A stretch of 64,000 bases of DNA from an uncultured Porphyromonadaceae bacterium (lineage in GTDB: Bacteria; Bacteroidota; Bacteroidia; Bacteroidales; Muribaculaceae): the NCBI GenBank assembly GCA_937989585.1, contig CALKRW010000062.1:45551-109550 (forward strand), given 5' to 3'. Both the position numbers and the translations under genes were made by a program. The notes below the pieces were generated by a model. The model ran no database searches. It was not told the DNA's origin and saw only the letters and a list, made by a program, of their open reading frames with translations. This document shows positions 27,217 to 35,780 of the stretch, piece by piece (the first letter of the stretch is position 1; every line of letters begins with the position of its first letter).

Positions 27217-28065
27217 ATGCAACGCATCATAACGTATATCCTACTTTTGCTGCCACTGTTCGCCAAGGCCGGAGACACAGACAGTCTGCCGACAGTAAGA
27301 CCTGTGACCTCGGCATTCATGCTCGCAGGCGGTTCATCGCATATAGCGGACACCTATCTGACGCCGTTGCGATACTCCGGATGGCATGTCGGATTTGACT
27401 ATCAGCGGAGGCAGGCGATGGCCTTTAATCCCGAGAAATGGATAATGGACCTTCGTGCCGGCATCATGGCTGACCGCGACAGGAATCCTGCACGCAATGC
27501 CTCGATATGGGCACTCGACATAAATGCCGACTGGGCAATGACTCACCGATGGAACCCTTATCCCGATCTCAGAGTTGAACTCGGAGGATATACAGGCATT
27601 GATCTCGGAGTTCTCTATCTTTCGCGAAACGGCAATAATCCCGCTTCGGCTAAAGGAGCTTGGGAACTTGGCTTACGCGGTTCGGCCTCATGGCGGATGA
27701 AGATATTAGGCCGGGGAGTGACCTTCGCCTATGATGCGACTATGCCTCTGACCGGAATATTCTTCACGCCGGACTATGGTCAACTTTATTATGAGATATG
27801 GCTCGGCGAACGCTCGGGGCTGGTTTCCGGAATCTGGCCGGGCAATTATTTCCGCCTTGACAACCGGCTGACAGCCGACATTCATTTCGGCTCGACAAGT
27901 CTCCGTCTCGGTTATCGCTGTGACATCCACTCGACCAAGGCCCGTGGAATTGTATCACGACACATAACCCATTCGGCAGTTATAGGAGTTGTCTGCGAAT
28001 GGCTTTCGCTGGCTTCTGGGTCGCGTCTGACTCCGCAGGCACGTATACTTTCTGCGGCATACTGA
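27217..28065 (+). CDS. DUF3316-like secreted protein
   Basis: This 282-aa protein has a signal peptide (MQRIITYILLLLPLFAKAG). Its body is rich in alternating aromatic/Gly strands (WHVGFDYQRRQAM, VELGGYTGIDLGVLYLSRNG, YEIWLGERSGLVSG), suggesting an outer-membrane beta-barrel of about 10-12 strands. The opening AFMLAGGSSHIADTYLTPLRYSGW resembles the DUF3316 family of Bacteroidetes, for which no function is established. It follows parC by 60 nt and precedes an S41 peptidase. Confidence 0.65.
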   Translation: MQRIITYILLLLPLFAKAGDTDSLPTVRPVTSAFMLAGGSSHIADTYLTPLRYSGWHVGFDYQRRQAMAFNPEKWIMDLRAGIMADRDRNPARNASIWALDINADWAMTHRWNPYPDLRVELGGYTGIDLGVLYLSRNGNNPASAKGAWELGLRGSASWRMKILGRGVTFAYDATMPLTGIFFTPDYGQLYYEIWLGERSGLVSGIWPGNYFRLDNRLTADIHFGSTSLRLGYRCDIHSTKARGIVSRHITHSAVIGVVCEWLSLASGSRLTPQARILSAAY

Positions 28066-28105
28066 CACCTTGATTCGTGCCACTTATCCAATTAATCCAG
28101 AAATA

Positions 28106-29113
28106 ATGCGCAAATTCATATTTTCAATAGCCACGCTGCTTGTCCTGTCTTCCTGTCACTCCCTTGAGGATTATGACAATACGGCGATGGGCAATTTCGA
28201 TGCCTTGTGGAATACCGTTGACCGGCATTACTGTTTTTTCGAGCAGAAAGGAATTGACTGGGATTCGGTTTACACTGTCTACGAGTCTCATGCGCGCAAC
28301 TGTTCGACATCGTACGCTCTGTTCGACGTCTGTGCCAAGATGCTCGATGAACTTCGCGACGGTCACGTGAATCTTGGCTCATCATTCAACACGTCATACT
28401 ATCGCAAGTGGTGGTCGGACTATCCCCAGAACTATGACCAGCGACTTGTCGAAGAGCATTATCTCCACTTCAACTGGAAGACAGCCGGAGGCATGCGGTA
28501 TGCCATTCTTCCGGAGGGAGTGGGATACATAAGATATGCCTCGTTCACGAATCCTGTGGGTGAAGGCAACCTGAATGCCATATTAAATTACTTCGCGACG
28601 TGTAAGGGCATAATTATAGATGTCCGGGACAACGGGGGAGGCGATATGACCAATGTGGAGCGCATTGTGCGCAGATTTATAAAAGGCCGCATACTCGCAG
28701 GCTACATCTCACATAAAACCGGACCGGGACATAACGATTTCTCAAAACCATACGCCTATTATTACGAACCTATTGAAGGCGCCCTCACATGGCTGAAGCC
28801 AGTGGTGGTCCTGACCAACCGGTCGACTTTCTCGGCCGGCAATGATTTCGTGTCTGTGATGAGATCATTGCCTCAGGTGACGATTGTCGGCGCCACGACA
28901 GGCGGAGGTTCGGGTATGCCCCTCTCGTCGGAACTCCCTATCGGATGGACAGTCAGGATGTCGGCCTGTTCGGTTCTCGATTCCGAAGGAAAGTCGACCG
29001 AGAATGGCGTGAATCCAACTCCCGGTCTGGAGGTCGACCTCGATCCGGAAGCAGCCGCGCGGGGTATCGACACCATGCTGGAGCGGGCCATTGCCGTCCT
29101 TATAAACGAATGA
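28106..29113 (+). CDS. S41-family peptidase lipoprotein
   Basis: This 335-aa lipoprotein starts at the ATG at 28106, where the signal MRKFIFSIATLLVLSSC begins, with the lipobox Cys at residue 17. It has an S41 (tail-specific protease/Tricorn C1-like) catalytic domain: GIIIDVRDNGGGD near 183, and the serine nucleophile in NRSTFSAGNDF near 255 followed by GATTGGGSG. No PDZ domain is obvious between the N-terminal helical domain and the core. It probably sits on the periplasmic or outer face and processes peptides; substrates are unknown. Confidence 0.8.
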   Translation: MRKFIFSIATLLVLSSCHSLEDYDNTAMGNFDALWNTVDRHYCFFEQKGIDWDSVYTVYESHARNCSTSYALFDVCAKMLDELRDGHVNLGSSFNTSYYRKWWSDYPQNYDQRLVEEHYLHFNWKTAGGMRYAILPEGVGYIRYASFTNPVGEGNLNAILNYFATCKGIIIDVRDNGGGDMTNVERIVRRFIKGRILAGYISHKTGPGHNDFSKPYAYYYEPIEGALTWLKPVVVLTNRSTFSAGNDFVSVMRSLPQVTIVGATTGGGSGMPLSSELPIGWTVRMSACSVLDSEGKSTENGVNPTPGLEVDLDPEAAARGIDTMLERAIAVLINE

Positions 29114-29126
29114 TGGATACATAAGA

Positions 29127-29151
29127 CAAGTCCCGCGGATGGCGGGACTTG
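29127..29151 (+). terminator. Hairpin after the S41 peptidase gene
   Basis: CAAGTCCCGC (29127-29136) and GCGGGACTTG (29142-29151) form a perfect 10-bp stem with a 5-nt loop, 14 nt after the stop codon. It is followed by a modest T-rich stretch. It separates the S41 gene from the convergent LRR gene. Confidence 0.65.
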
Positions 29152-29222
29152 CGGAAGTTGTTCTGTTATTTCAGGAGGTTCTATTATGATTCTTGAATAT
29201 TGATTACCTTAAGCGGCTGTTA

Positions 29223-30281
29223 TCAGTAGTTCCACTGGCAGGCTATCATATGCAGGTTGGGACAAGCCATCGTACGCATGTCGATAATCTGGTTGAATCG
29301 GCAGTTCACGTATGTAAGAGCCTGGTCGAAGGAGACATCGAGCATGGTGAGTTCGTTGTTGTTGCAGAGGAGGCGCTGCAGGAAAGTCTGGTTGGATAGA
29401 GTCAGTTCGGTGAGGTCGTTGTACGAGCAGTCAACGAAGAGTAGCCTGGGGCAGTCAGTGACGGTCAGTTCGGTAAGGTCGTTGTATGAGCATACGAGGT
29501 CGAGGAGGGCCTGGCAGTTACGGACGCCAAGGGCTTTCATATTGTTGTCGGAGCAGACGAAAGACGAGAGGGAAGGCAGACCTGATACAATCATGTTGGA
29601 AATCTGGTTGTCATCGATGTTGATGTTCTGGAGATTCTCCACGCCAACAAGGTTGAGGCTTGTGAGTTTGTTGTATCCGCAGTAGAGGTTCTTGAGGGCG
29701 GTGCAATAGTCGATGGTGAGTTTCTCGAGGTGGTTGCCCTGGCAGTTGAGAGTCTCAAGGGTAGGTGAGTTTGCAAGGTTGAGTTCAGCAAAGTGGTTGT
29801 TCGAGACGTTGAGGTTCTTGATTGCGGGAACATCGCTGAGGGAGAAATCCGCGAGACGGTTATTGTTGACCGAAACATTATAAAGCATGGCGCAGTTGGA
29901 GAGATCGAGTTCGGTGAGAATGTTGCGCGAAACGTTGAGGTCTGTCAGCGCGGCATCGCCAGCGGCGGTGAAAGCGGAGATTTTGTTGCGTGAAACATCG
30001 ACGGAGGTCAGTTGCGAGAAACCCGAGAGATTGAGAGTGCCGGCCAGATGACGATCTTTCCATTTGATTTCGGTAACGTGTCCATTGGCGACTGTCACGC
30101 CTTCCCAGGTTGAGGGGTCATTGAGGTTGGCAATCTTAAGAGCCTGTGCGTTGGTTGCGTCTTTTTCGGCAGGCTGTGAAAGGAACGACTGGAGTTGTTT
30201 CAACTCGTTCTTGTTGATTTTCTGAGCGTAGGCCATGGTACCCAGCAGTGCAATGGCTAACAGAAGGATGGTCTTTTTCAT
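29223..30281 (-). CDS. Secreted leucine-rich-repeat protein with 21-residue repeats
   Basis: This 352-aa protein has a signal peptide (MKKTILLLAIALLGTMAYA). From residue 91 to the end it consists of twelve exact 21-residue repeats plus a 10-residue cap, with consensus LxxLxCxxNxLTxLxLxxxxx. Position 6 is Cys in eight of the last nine units (residues 180, 201, 243, 264, 285, 306, 327, 348), forming a cysteine ladder. There is no type IX sorting tail; the chain ends at QWNY within a repeat. It is probably extracytoplasmic and protein-binding. It stands alone between terminators. Confidence 0.85.
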   Translation of the reverse strand: MKKTILLLAIALLGTMAYAQKINKNELKQLQSFLSQPAEKDATNAQALKIANLNDPSTWEGVTVANGHVTEIKWKDRHLAGTLNLSGFSQLTSVDVSRNKISAFTAAGDAALTDLNVSRNILTELDLSNCAMLYNVSVNNNRLADFSLSDVPAIKNLNVSNNHFAELNLANSPTLETLNCQGNHLEKLTIDYCTALKNLYCGYNKLTSLNLVGVENLQNINIDDNQISNMIVSGLPSLSSFVCSDNNMKALGVRNCQALLDLVCSYNDLTELTVTDCPRLLFVDCSYNDLTELTLSNQTFLQRLLCNNNELTMLDVSFDQALTYVNCRFNQIIDMRTMACPNLHMIACQWNY

Positions 30282-30476
30282 AATTAAAGGTAGTTGAAGT
30301 TATAAGATATGCATTTTGTTAATAATGTCATTATTATTCTGATAGCATTGGTGAAAACTATTAAAGTATCATTATTTTGTTTTCTATCATTCAAACGCCC
30401 AACTACCCGATAAGGTTTTAACTTAATTAAAAAATTTTTCCATCTGTAAGGAAAAAGAGTTAAGAATGGTTATGTG

Positions 30477-30504
30477 AAAACGGCCACCGCATCTGCGGTG
30501 GCCG
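30477..30504 (-). terminator. Strong hairpin after the TSCPD gene
   Basis: CGGCCACCGCA (30481-30491) and TGCGGTGGCCG (30494-30504) are perfect arms. On the minus strand they are followed by TTTT. It lies ~50 nt beyond the TSCPD stop codon. Confidence 0.75.
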
Positions 30505-30551
30505 GGATTAGTAACGAGTAATTCTAAAATCCATTCAGAGGGAAGGAACCA

Positions 30552-30806
30552 TTATTGATTTTTCATGGCTTCGGACAGGGCACATGCGAACTGATCAGGA
30601 CAGGATGTGCCTTTGGCTCCGCATTGAAGGCCCTGGAGTTGTCGTACGAGGTCGGCTGCATGCTGACCGTTGGCCAGGGCGCATATACCTTTCAGGTTGC
30701 CGTTGCATCCGCCGAGGAATGAGATGTTGGTGACAATGCCTTCATTATCGATGTCAAATTCAATCCGGCGGGAGCATGTGCCTTGGGGAATATATTTAAA
30801 ATGCAT
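30552..30806 (-). CDS. TSCPD domain protein
   Basis: This 84-aa protein starts at the ATG read from 30806; a longer open frame upstream has no similar start. It matches the small TSCPD family (TIGR03905-like): the pattern begins MHFKYIPQGTCSRRIEFD, continues ISFLGGCNGNLKGICAL, and ends in the diagnostic CGAKGTSCPDQFA. Four or more conserved cysteines suggest metal binding; in other proteins this domain occurs at the C-terminus of class II ribonucleotide reductases. The standalone function is unknown. Confidence 0.85.
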   Translation of the reverse strand: MHFKYIPQGTCSRRIEFDIDNEGIVTNISFLGGCNGNLKGICALANGQHAADLVRQLQGLQCGAKGTSCPDQFACALSEAMKNQ

Positions 30807-30846
30807 GTTGACGATTGGTTTATGATTGGTTAAGATAGTTAAAATG

Positions 30847-30884
30847 CACCGGCCATGGACAGGGTTGTCTTTAGCAGGCCGGTG
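30847..30884 (-). terminator. Possible terminator between lipoprotein and TSCPD genes
   Basis: CACCGGCC (30847-30854) and GGCCGGTG (30877-30884) form an 8-bp stem with a 22-nt loop. On the minus strand it is followed by CATTTTAAC. Confidence 0.4.
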
Positions 30885-30906
30885 TAAATTAAGTATATGA
30901 GGATAA

Positions 30907-31533
30907 TTATTTCGAAGAGTTGTCGATTCGGCGTAAACTACAGGGCTTATCCTGAATCTCGCACGACATGGTCGCATCGTGAATCTTTACGTCATCAATC
31001 TTTACATATCGGCCGTAGAGTTCAGTTACGGCTCCGCGCAACTGACGACTATATTTCGTTGCTAGGTCCTTGCGTGAAAGAGGTTCCACTGCGGGTGTCT
31101 CCTGATCCGTGATTACATTGGATGCGAAAGCGACACCTTCGGGATCTACAGCGATGTCGAGTGTTTTGCTGTCGAGAGTAATTATGATGTCATCATCGTC
31201 CTCGAAGACATATGTCCCGGAGATTTTTGCTGTTCCGGTTACTGTGATTTCGTAGGTTGAGACAATCGAGTCGTTGCTCGGGACTGCGTCCTGGATCACA
31301 ACATCGGTAACGATGTCAATCTTGCCCTCGTCATTGCTGCCTTGGTCGGGGGTGAATGTAAATCGAGAGGTAGCCTGGCAGTTCGCGAGGCTTTCCTGAT
31401 TGAGGAAAAGGCGTTCTTCACCGCCTATCCAAGAACCGGCGATGTCCTTTTCGTTGAAGGAACAAGAGGTCATGGCAACAGAGGCAGCCATTGCGATGAG
31501 TCCAAAAGTGTTTGTCAGATACTTGAATTTCAT
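30907..31533 (-). CDS. Hypothetical lipoprotein, lipocalin-like
   Basis: This 208-aa lipoprotein has a signal ending in AMTSC (Cys24). The mature part begins SFNEKDIAGSWIG and continues with alternating short strands containing many acidic residues (TYVFEDDDDIIITLDSKTLDI), which suggests a small beta-barrel of the lipocalin-like type. The C-terminal 50 residues look helical. I do not recognise a named family. It lies 44 nt downstream of plsC on the same strand. Confidence 0.65.
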   Translation of the reverse strand: MKFKYLTNTFGLIAMAASVAMTSCSFNEKDIAGSWIGGEERLFLNQESLANCQATSRFTFTPDQGSNDEGKIDIVTDVVIQDAVPSNDSIVSTYEITVTGTAKISGTYVFEDDDDIIITLDSKTLDIAVDPEGVAFASNVITDQETPAVEPLSRKDLATKYSRQLRGAVTELYGRYVKIDDVKIHDATMSCEIQDKPCSLRRIDNSSK

Positions 31534-31577
31534 GAAATTATTATTTAATTAGATTGTTCTTTTGACTCTGGATAAAA

Positions 31578-32297
31578 TCAATTCTGACCCAGATCGGCGC
31601 ATATAATGTCGTGTGACTGTCTCATAAGTTCGTTGAGGTCGTGTCCTTCTTCGGGCGCCTCGATCGGGGCGTGGATGGTGAGAACTATGTGACCCGGACG
31701 AGGAAGTCTGGCATTGCGTGGCATCACACTGTATGCTCCATCAATGCTGACGGGGACAACCGGAAGATTGAACTCGGTGGCGAGCATGAAAGCGCCACGC
31801 TTGAATGTCGCGATGCGGCCATTGGGAGAGCGGGAGCCTTCGGGAAAGACAACGACAGACATGTTTTTCTTCAACTGACGTTGAGCGTCTTCCATTGTCC
31901 GGCGTATTCCGGCGGGATTGTGTCGCTCGACATAGATGTGGCCTGCTTTGTAGCAGGCATAGCCGACAAAGGGAATCTTGCGCAGGGACATTTTCATCAG
32001 CCACTTGAAGTTGTGCCCAAGCCAGCCGTAGATAGCAAATATATCGTAAGCGCCCTGATGGTTGGCCACAAATACATAAGAGCGTCCTCTGGCAATATTC
32101 TCCTGACCCCTTACGGATACCGTGACGAAGGAAATCCAGCACATCATGCGCGCCCAGATGACAGCGGGATAATATCCCCAGAACTTACTGCCGCCGAGAA
32201 TAGAGCCTGTCGCAACTGTCAGCGACGTCAGTAACGTTAATACTATCATCAGGGGAATCATGATGAATATCTGGTAAACGCGATATAGATAGATCAT
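31578..32297 (-). CDS. plsC: 1-acyl-sn-glycerol-3-phosphate acyltransferase
   Basis: This 239-aa inner-membrane enzyme makes phosphatidic acid from lysophosphatidic acid. It has two N-terminal hydrophobic segments (about 1-60), the catalytic HX4D motif in ANHQGAYD (near residue 78), and the substrate-binding motif VVFPEGSRSPNGR (near 150). Both motifs and the length fit PlsC. It is divergent from the outer-membrane protein gene at 32592. Confidence 0.88.
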   Translation of the reverse strand: MIYLYRVYQIFIMIPLMIVLTLLTSLTVATGSILGGSKFWGYYPAVIWARMMCWISFVTVSVRGQENIARGRSYVFVANHQGAYDIFAIYGWLGHNFKWLMKMSLRKIPFVGYACYKAGHIYVERHNPAGIRRTMEDAQRQLKKNMSVVVFPEGSRSPNGRIATFKRGAFMLATEFNLPVVPVSIDGAYSVMPRNARLPRPGHIVLTIHAPIEAPEEGHDLNELMRQSHDIICADLGQN

Positions 32298-32393
32298 CTT
32301 GTGGTTTTATGTTATTGTTAAGATATCCTGAATAAAGAATTAATTTGTCGGAGTCATGCGTACTTAATTCTAAGGTCCGGAGCCCCCGATTTG

Positions 32394-32412
32394 TTTTGCG
32401 AAATTCGCAAAA
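32394..32412. promoter_or_regulatory. 19-bp palindrome in a divergent promoter region
   Basis: TTTTGCGAA-A-TTCGCAAAA is a perfect inverted repeat centred at 32403, between plsC and the divergent OM protein gene. A -7-like TAACTTTG (32483-32490) lies downstream on the plus strand; no clear -33 TTTG accompanies it. The palindrome is an operator candidate. Confidence 0.5.
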
Positions 32413-32591
32413 AAACTCGTCATATGCAAGAAACAGTTAAAAATTTGTCTGAAAAGCGACCGAAATTTCAAAGCAAAAGGCTTAACTTTGCGAGCGAATG
32501 CAGATGAAACATGTTAATCTGTCCTTAATCTACGGTAAACATTTCATTTGCCAAACAATCATTTACTGACATTATAAACAATAATAAGAAA

Positions 32592-33203
32592 ATGAGAAAT
32601 CTGAAACGTATCATTCTGGCACTTGTCATGATTGTGGCAGTAGGTGCAACTGCTTCTGCTAAGTTCAGCATCGGTCCCCGTGTGGGCATTGCTGTGAACG
32701 ACCTGAAATTCAATAACGAACTGTGGTCCGGTGAGAACCGGACAGGTTTCACCGGCGGTCTGATGATGGAGTTCACTGTGCCTGTCATCAATCTGGGATT
32801 CGATGCATCGGTTATGTATGTGCGCCGCGATGCCCGTTTCCTTGACGAACAGGCAGCCAACGGCGAAGTTAACATGACCAAAGACTGGATCGAGATACCT
32901 ATAAATTTCAAATATAAAATAGGTCTCCCGGTTATAGGTAAGATTGTCTCGCCGTATGTATTCACCGGTCCCAGTTTTGCCTTCCTGACATCTTCGCGTG
33001 CGATTAATGAGGCATGGGAATCCAACAAGTTCGATGTATCGTGGAATGTGGGTGCGGGCCTTGAGTTCTTCACCCATCTGCAAGTCGGTGCGTCATATGG
33101 TTTCGGCATGACCAAACTTGCAAAACAGGTTGTCGGCGCTAACGGCGGTAACGTTAACGGGAAGAACCGCTATTGGACAGTGACTGCGGCATGGCTATTC
33201 TGA
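32592..33203 (+). CDS. Outer-membrane beta-barrel protein (PorT/OMP_b-brl-like)
   Basis: This 203-aa protein has a signal peptide ending near MIVAVGATASA. It then shows alternating hydrophobic/polar strands (FSIGPRVGIAVNDLKF, TGFTGGLMMEFTVPVINLGFDASVMYV, VGAGLEFFTHLQVGASYGFGM) and ends with WTVTAAWLF, an aromatic C-terminal strand typical of outer-membrane barrels. About eight strands fit OMP_b-brl/PorT-like proteins. Function unknown; likely a small porin-like or structural protein. Confidence 0.8.
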   Translation: MRNLKRIILALVMIVAVGATASAKFSIGPRVGIAVNDLKFNNELWSGENRTGFTGGLMMEFTVPVINLGFDASVMYVRRDARFLDEQAANGEVNMTKDWIEIPINFKYKIGLPVIGKIVSPYVFTGPSFAFLTSSRAINEAWESNKFDVSWNVGAGLEFFTHLQVGASYGFGMTKLAKQVVGANGGNVNGKNRYWTVTAAWLF

Positions 33204-33259
33204 TGGTGTGAACTTTTGGTCTCTGGTTTTGTTTTTTATAAAAAGTAAAATACAGAACT

Positions 33260-33436
33260 ATGGAATCAAAAGATAAAAAACAGTGTAGTACTCGCAGGCA
33301 GATGAACGATGCCAAGCCGGGCTTCAATAAGTATGAAGGCGTTTTGACCGATATTGCCGATAAAGGCAAGGATACGGAAAAACTGATTAAAGAAGAAGTC
33401 AGGCAACTAAACAACAACCCCCGAAATCAATACTGA
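33260..33436 (+). CDS. Small hypothetical protein (58 aa)
   Basis: The ATG at 33260 opens a 58-codon frame ending at TGA 33434-33436. The product is highly charged, begins MESKDKKQCSTRRQMNDAKP and contains one Cys, with no signal peptide or TM segment. It starts 56 nt after the OM protein stop and ends 46 nt before a terminator-like hairpin. Lys/Glu-rich composition and a codon pattern like its neighbours favour a real gene. I do not recognise a family. Confidence 0.5.
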   Translation: MESKDKKQCSTRRQMNDAKPGFNKYEGVLTDIADKGKDTEKLIKEEVRQLNNNPRNQY

Positions 33437-33482
33437 AAAGCATGTAATTCATGTTTGCCCGTAATTAAAGGGGCCTAAAACG

Positions 33483-33522
33483 TTGACGACTGAACTAAGA
33501 CATTTGTCCGTTCAGTCGTCAA
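33483..33522 (+). terminator. Long hairpin closing the OM protein unit
   Basis: TTGACGACTGAAC (33483-33495) and GTTCAGTCGTCAA (33510-33522) form a perfect 13-bp stem. The 14-nt loop contains a second small GACA/TGTC stem. Ts follow (TTGTTTTG). It lies between the convergent 58-aa ORF and GH97 gene and could work in both directions. Confidence 0.75.
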
Positions 33523-33551
33523 TTGTTTTGTCATGATTGGGCTGTTATGGA

Positions 33552-35702
33552 TTACATTGGAGAAATGCGGATTGCGGTTCCACCTCCTGGCGCAATCCAC
33601 TGGTGGAGTTTCTGCCCCGGTTTAACATTGACTTTACGGATTCTGTAAGCCTGTGGATTGGTCTTCCAGTGGGCGCCGGGAGCATCCTCATAAATGGTTG
33701 CAATGTATCTGTGGCCCTTTGGCAGGAAACTAAGGTCAATGGTAGCGGTTCGTTCCTCATCACCGGTGATTGCGCCGACAAACCAGTCATCGGAATTCTT
33801 GTCGCGGCGTGCAACGGTGATATAACGGTTAGGCTCGGCCTCCAGATAGCGTGAATCGCTCCAGTCTACCGGTACATCCTTAATAAACTGAAAGGCATCA
33901 ATGAAGCGTTCGTAATTTTCAGGCAGGTCACATGCCATCTGGAGTGGAGAAGGCATTGTGACATATAGAGCCAACTGACGCGCCAGTGTCGTTCCAGCCT
34001 GGGAGTCCTTACCCTGTCCGTAGTAACTTAGACGGCCTTCAAACAGTCCCGGAGTATAGTCCATTGGACCGCCTTTTAGCCGGGTGAAAGGCAGAATGCA
34101 GGTATGAGAGGGGGGATTGCCGCCCATAGACTCGAACTCACCGCCTCGTGCAGACTCCTGTGCCAGCCAGTTGGGCCATGTGCGGCAAAGTCCCGTGGGG
34201 TGGGGCGCCTCATGGCTGTCAATCATAATACCGTAGTGGGCCGCACGCTCGGCAACGTCATAAACGTGGTCAGCCATCCACTGGGATGAGTGATATTCGC
34301 TTCGCGGTATTATGGCTCCGACATAACCGGTCTTGACAGCATCGTAGTTGTTTGCTTTCATGAATCGAAACGCGCTGTCAAGTTGAAGAGCATAGTCTGC
34401 GGCGTTGGCGGCTGTCTCGTGGTGCATGATGAGTTTCACGCCTTTTTCCCTGGCATAGTCGCGCAGGTATGGTAGGTCGAAATCAGGGTAGGGAAGGTCA
34501 TAACGGAACTGGCGGTTCTTGCGATAACTCTGCCAGTCTTCCCATCCCTGGTTCCATCCTTCGACCAGAACTCCGTCAATACCATGTGTGGCGGCGAAAT
34601 CAATGTAGCGCTTTACGTTTTCGGTATTTGCGGGATGTCGTCCGTTAGGCTTGAGTTTAGTGTAATCGGTCACCCCGGGTTTTGCCAGGGAATCATCCGA
34701 ATATGCCCATGTTTTCTCTCTGCCGATAAACATTTCCCACCATACGCCTACGAATTTCATGGGTTTGATCCATGATGTGTCTTCGATCTTGCAGGGTTCG
34801 TTAAGATTTAGGATGAGTTGAGATGCAAGTATGTCACGCGCGTCATCACTGACAATCAATGTGCGCCAAGGAGTATTGAACGGTAACTGTAGGTATGCGC
34901 TGACTCCGAGACGGTCGGGAGCGGGAAGTGATTTCATAGAGAAATCCTGTGGATTGACATCAAGCATCATCGAGGGATAGCCTACAAGCGCAGCCTCATG
35001 GATATTTACATATACCGGTTTTTCATTTTTTGTTCCATGAGTCTTGAGGAGCATGGGGGTCTGGATTGAATTGCCTCCGACACGCTGAGACTCGGAATGT
35101 TTGTGAAAATTGGCGAGGACCTCGGAAAGTTGGGAGAAAGTCGTTTCAGACCAGATGTATTCATCTGTATCGTAGTCACCGGGAATACAGAAGAGTGTAT
35201 GATCGTCAGCAAAGTTGAATTCTGTGAGTTCATCACGGACAGTCAGGTAGTTTGGACCCTGTTGCCTGGGAAACTCATAACGGAAACCAAGTCCGTCGTC
35301 AAACAGACGGAAACGTACAGTCATCTCCCGAGGCCCTTCGTTGGAGTGAAGAGGATCGTTGACACGGTCGGGAGCCTCGGCACGGAGATGAACGGCGAGT
35401 TCGCGGAAGTGGTCGCGTATTTCGGAGTATTCGCCCCAAACCGGTTGCCATGTCCGGTCGATTGTGACTGTGTCAAAACCGGTAATGTTGAAACCGTTGG
35501 CAAAAACGGTTTCGTCGGCGACAAGGCCAAGTGCGCTTGGACGTACCAATTCCTTGCCTTTATAGTCTAGGGAATATAGAGGTACACCGTCGGCGTCGAC
35601 ATTGACATTGAGTCTGAGTTGACCGGATGGAGAAGTAATCTCTACAGCCTGTGAGGCAAAAACTGTGCACAATGAGGCGGCTAATGTCAGAAATTTCTTC
35701 AT
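33552..35702 (-). CDS. Glycoside hydrolase family 97 (SusB-like alpha-glucosidase)
   Basis: This 716-aa exported enzyme has a signal peptide (MKKFLTLAASLCTVFASQA), an N-terminal beta-sandwich starting ITSPSGQLRLNVNV, a TIM barrel (DGVLVEGWNQGWEDW, LIMHHETAANAADY) and a C-terminal beta domain. DSHEAPHPTGLCRTWPNW and PFTRLKGGPMDYTPG match the SusB-type inverting group, which uses Glu here, and not the retaining group with DFHGA. It probably releases glucose or a similar alpha-linked sugar in the periplasm. No SusC/SusD genes are beside it; the neighbour is a GT2. Confidence 0.9.
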   Translation of the reverse strand: MKKFLTLAASLCTVFASQAVEITSPSGQLRLNVNVDADGVPLYSLDYKGKELVRPSALGLVADETVFANGFNITGFDTVTIDRTWQPVWGEYSEIRDHFRELAVHLRAEAPDRVNDPLHSNEGPREMTVRFRLFDDGLGFRYEFPRQQGPNYLTVRDELTEFNFADDHTLFCIPGDYDTDEYIWSETTFSQLSEVLANFHKHSESQRVGGNSIQTPMLLKTHGTKNEKPVYVNIHEAALVGYPSMMLDVNPQDFSMKSLPAPDRLGVSAYLQLPFNTPWRTLIVSDDARDILASQLILNLNEPCKIEDTSWIKPMKFVGVWWEMFIGREKTWAYSDDSLAKPGVTDYTKLKPNGRHPANTENVKRYIDFAATHGIDGVLVEGWNQGWEDWQSYRKNRQFRYDLPYPDFDLPYLRDYAREKGVKLIMHHETAANAADYALQLDSAFRFMKANNYDAVKTGYVGAIIPRSEYHSSQWMADHVYDVAERAAHYGIMIDSHEAPHPTGLCRTWPNWLAQESARGGEFESMGGNPPSHTCILPFTRLKGGPMDYTPGLFEGRLSYYGQGKDSQAGTTLARQLALYVTMPSPLQMACDLPENYERFIDAFQFIKDVPVDWSDSRYLEAEPNRYITVARRDKNSDDWFVGAITGDEERTATIDLSFLPKGHRYIATIYEDAPGAHWKTNPQAYRIRKVNVKPGQKLHQWIAPGGGTAIRISPM

Positions 35703-35780
35703 TGCAAGAAAGTATTATTAGAAGTAAGGATTTAGTATGATACCGGAATAATTAAAAGAACCGGATGGATTGGCTGATTT

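Noticed and set aside
31641..32234. 197-aa plus-strand open frame
   Set aside because: Antisense to plsC, whose HX4D and FPEGSRS motifs are convincing.
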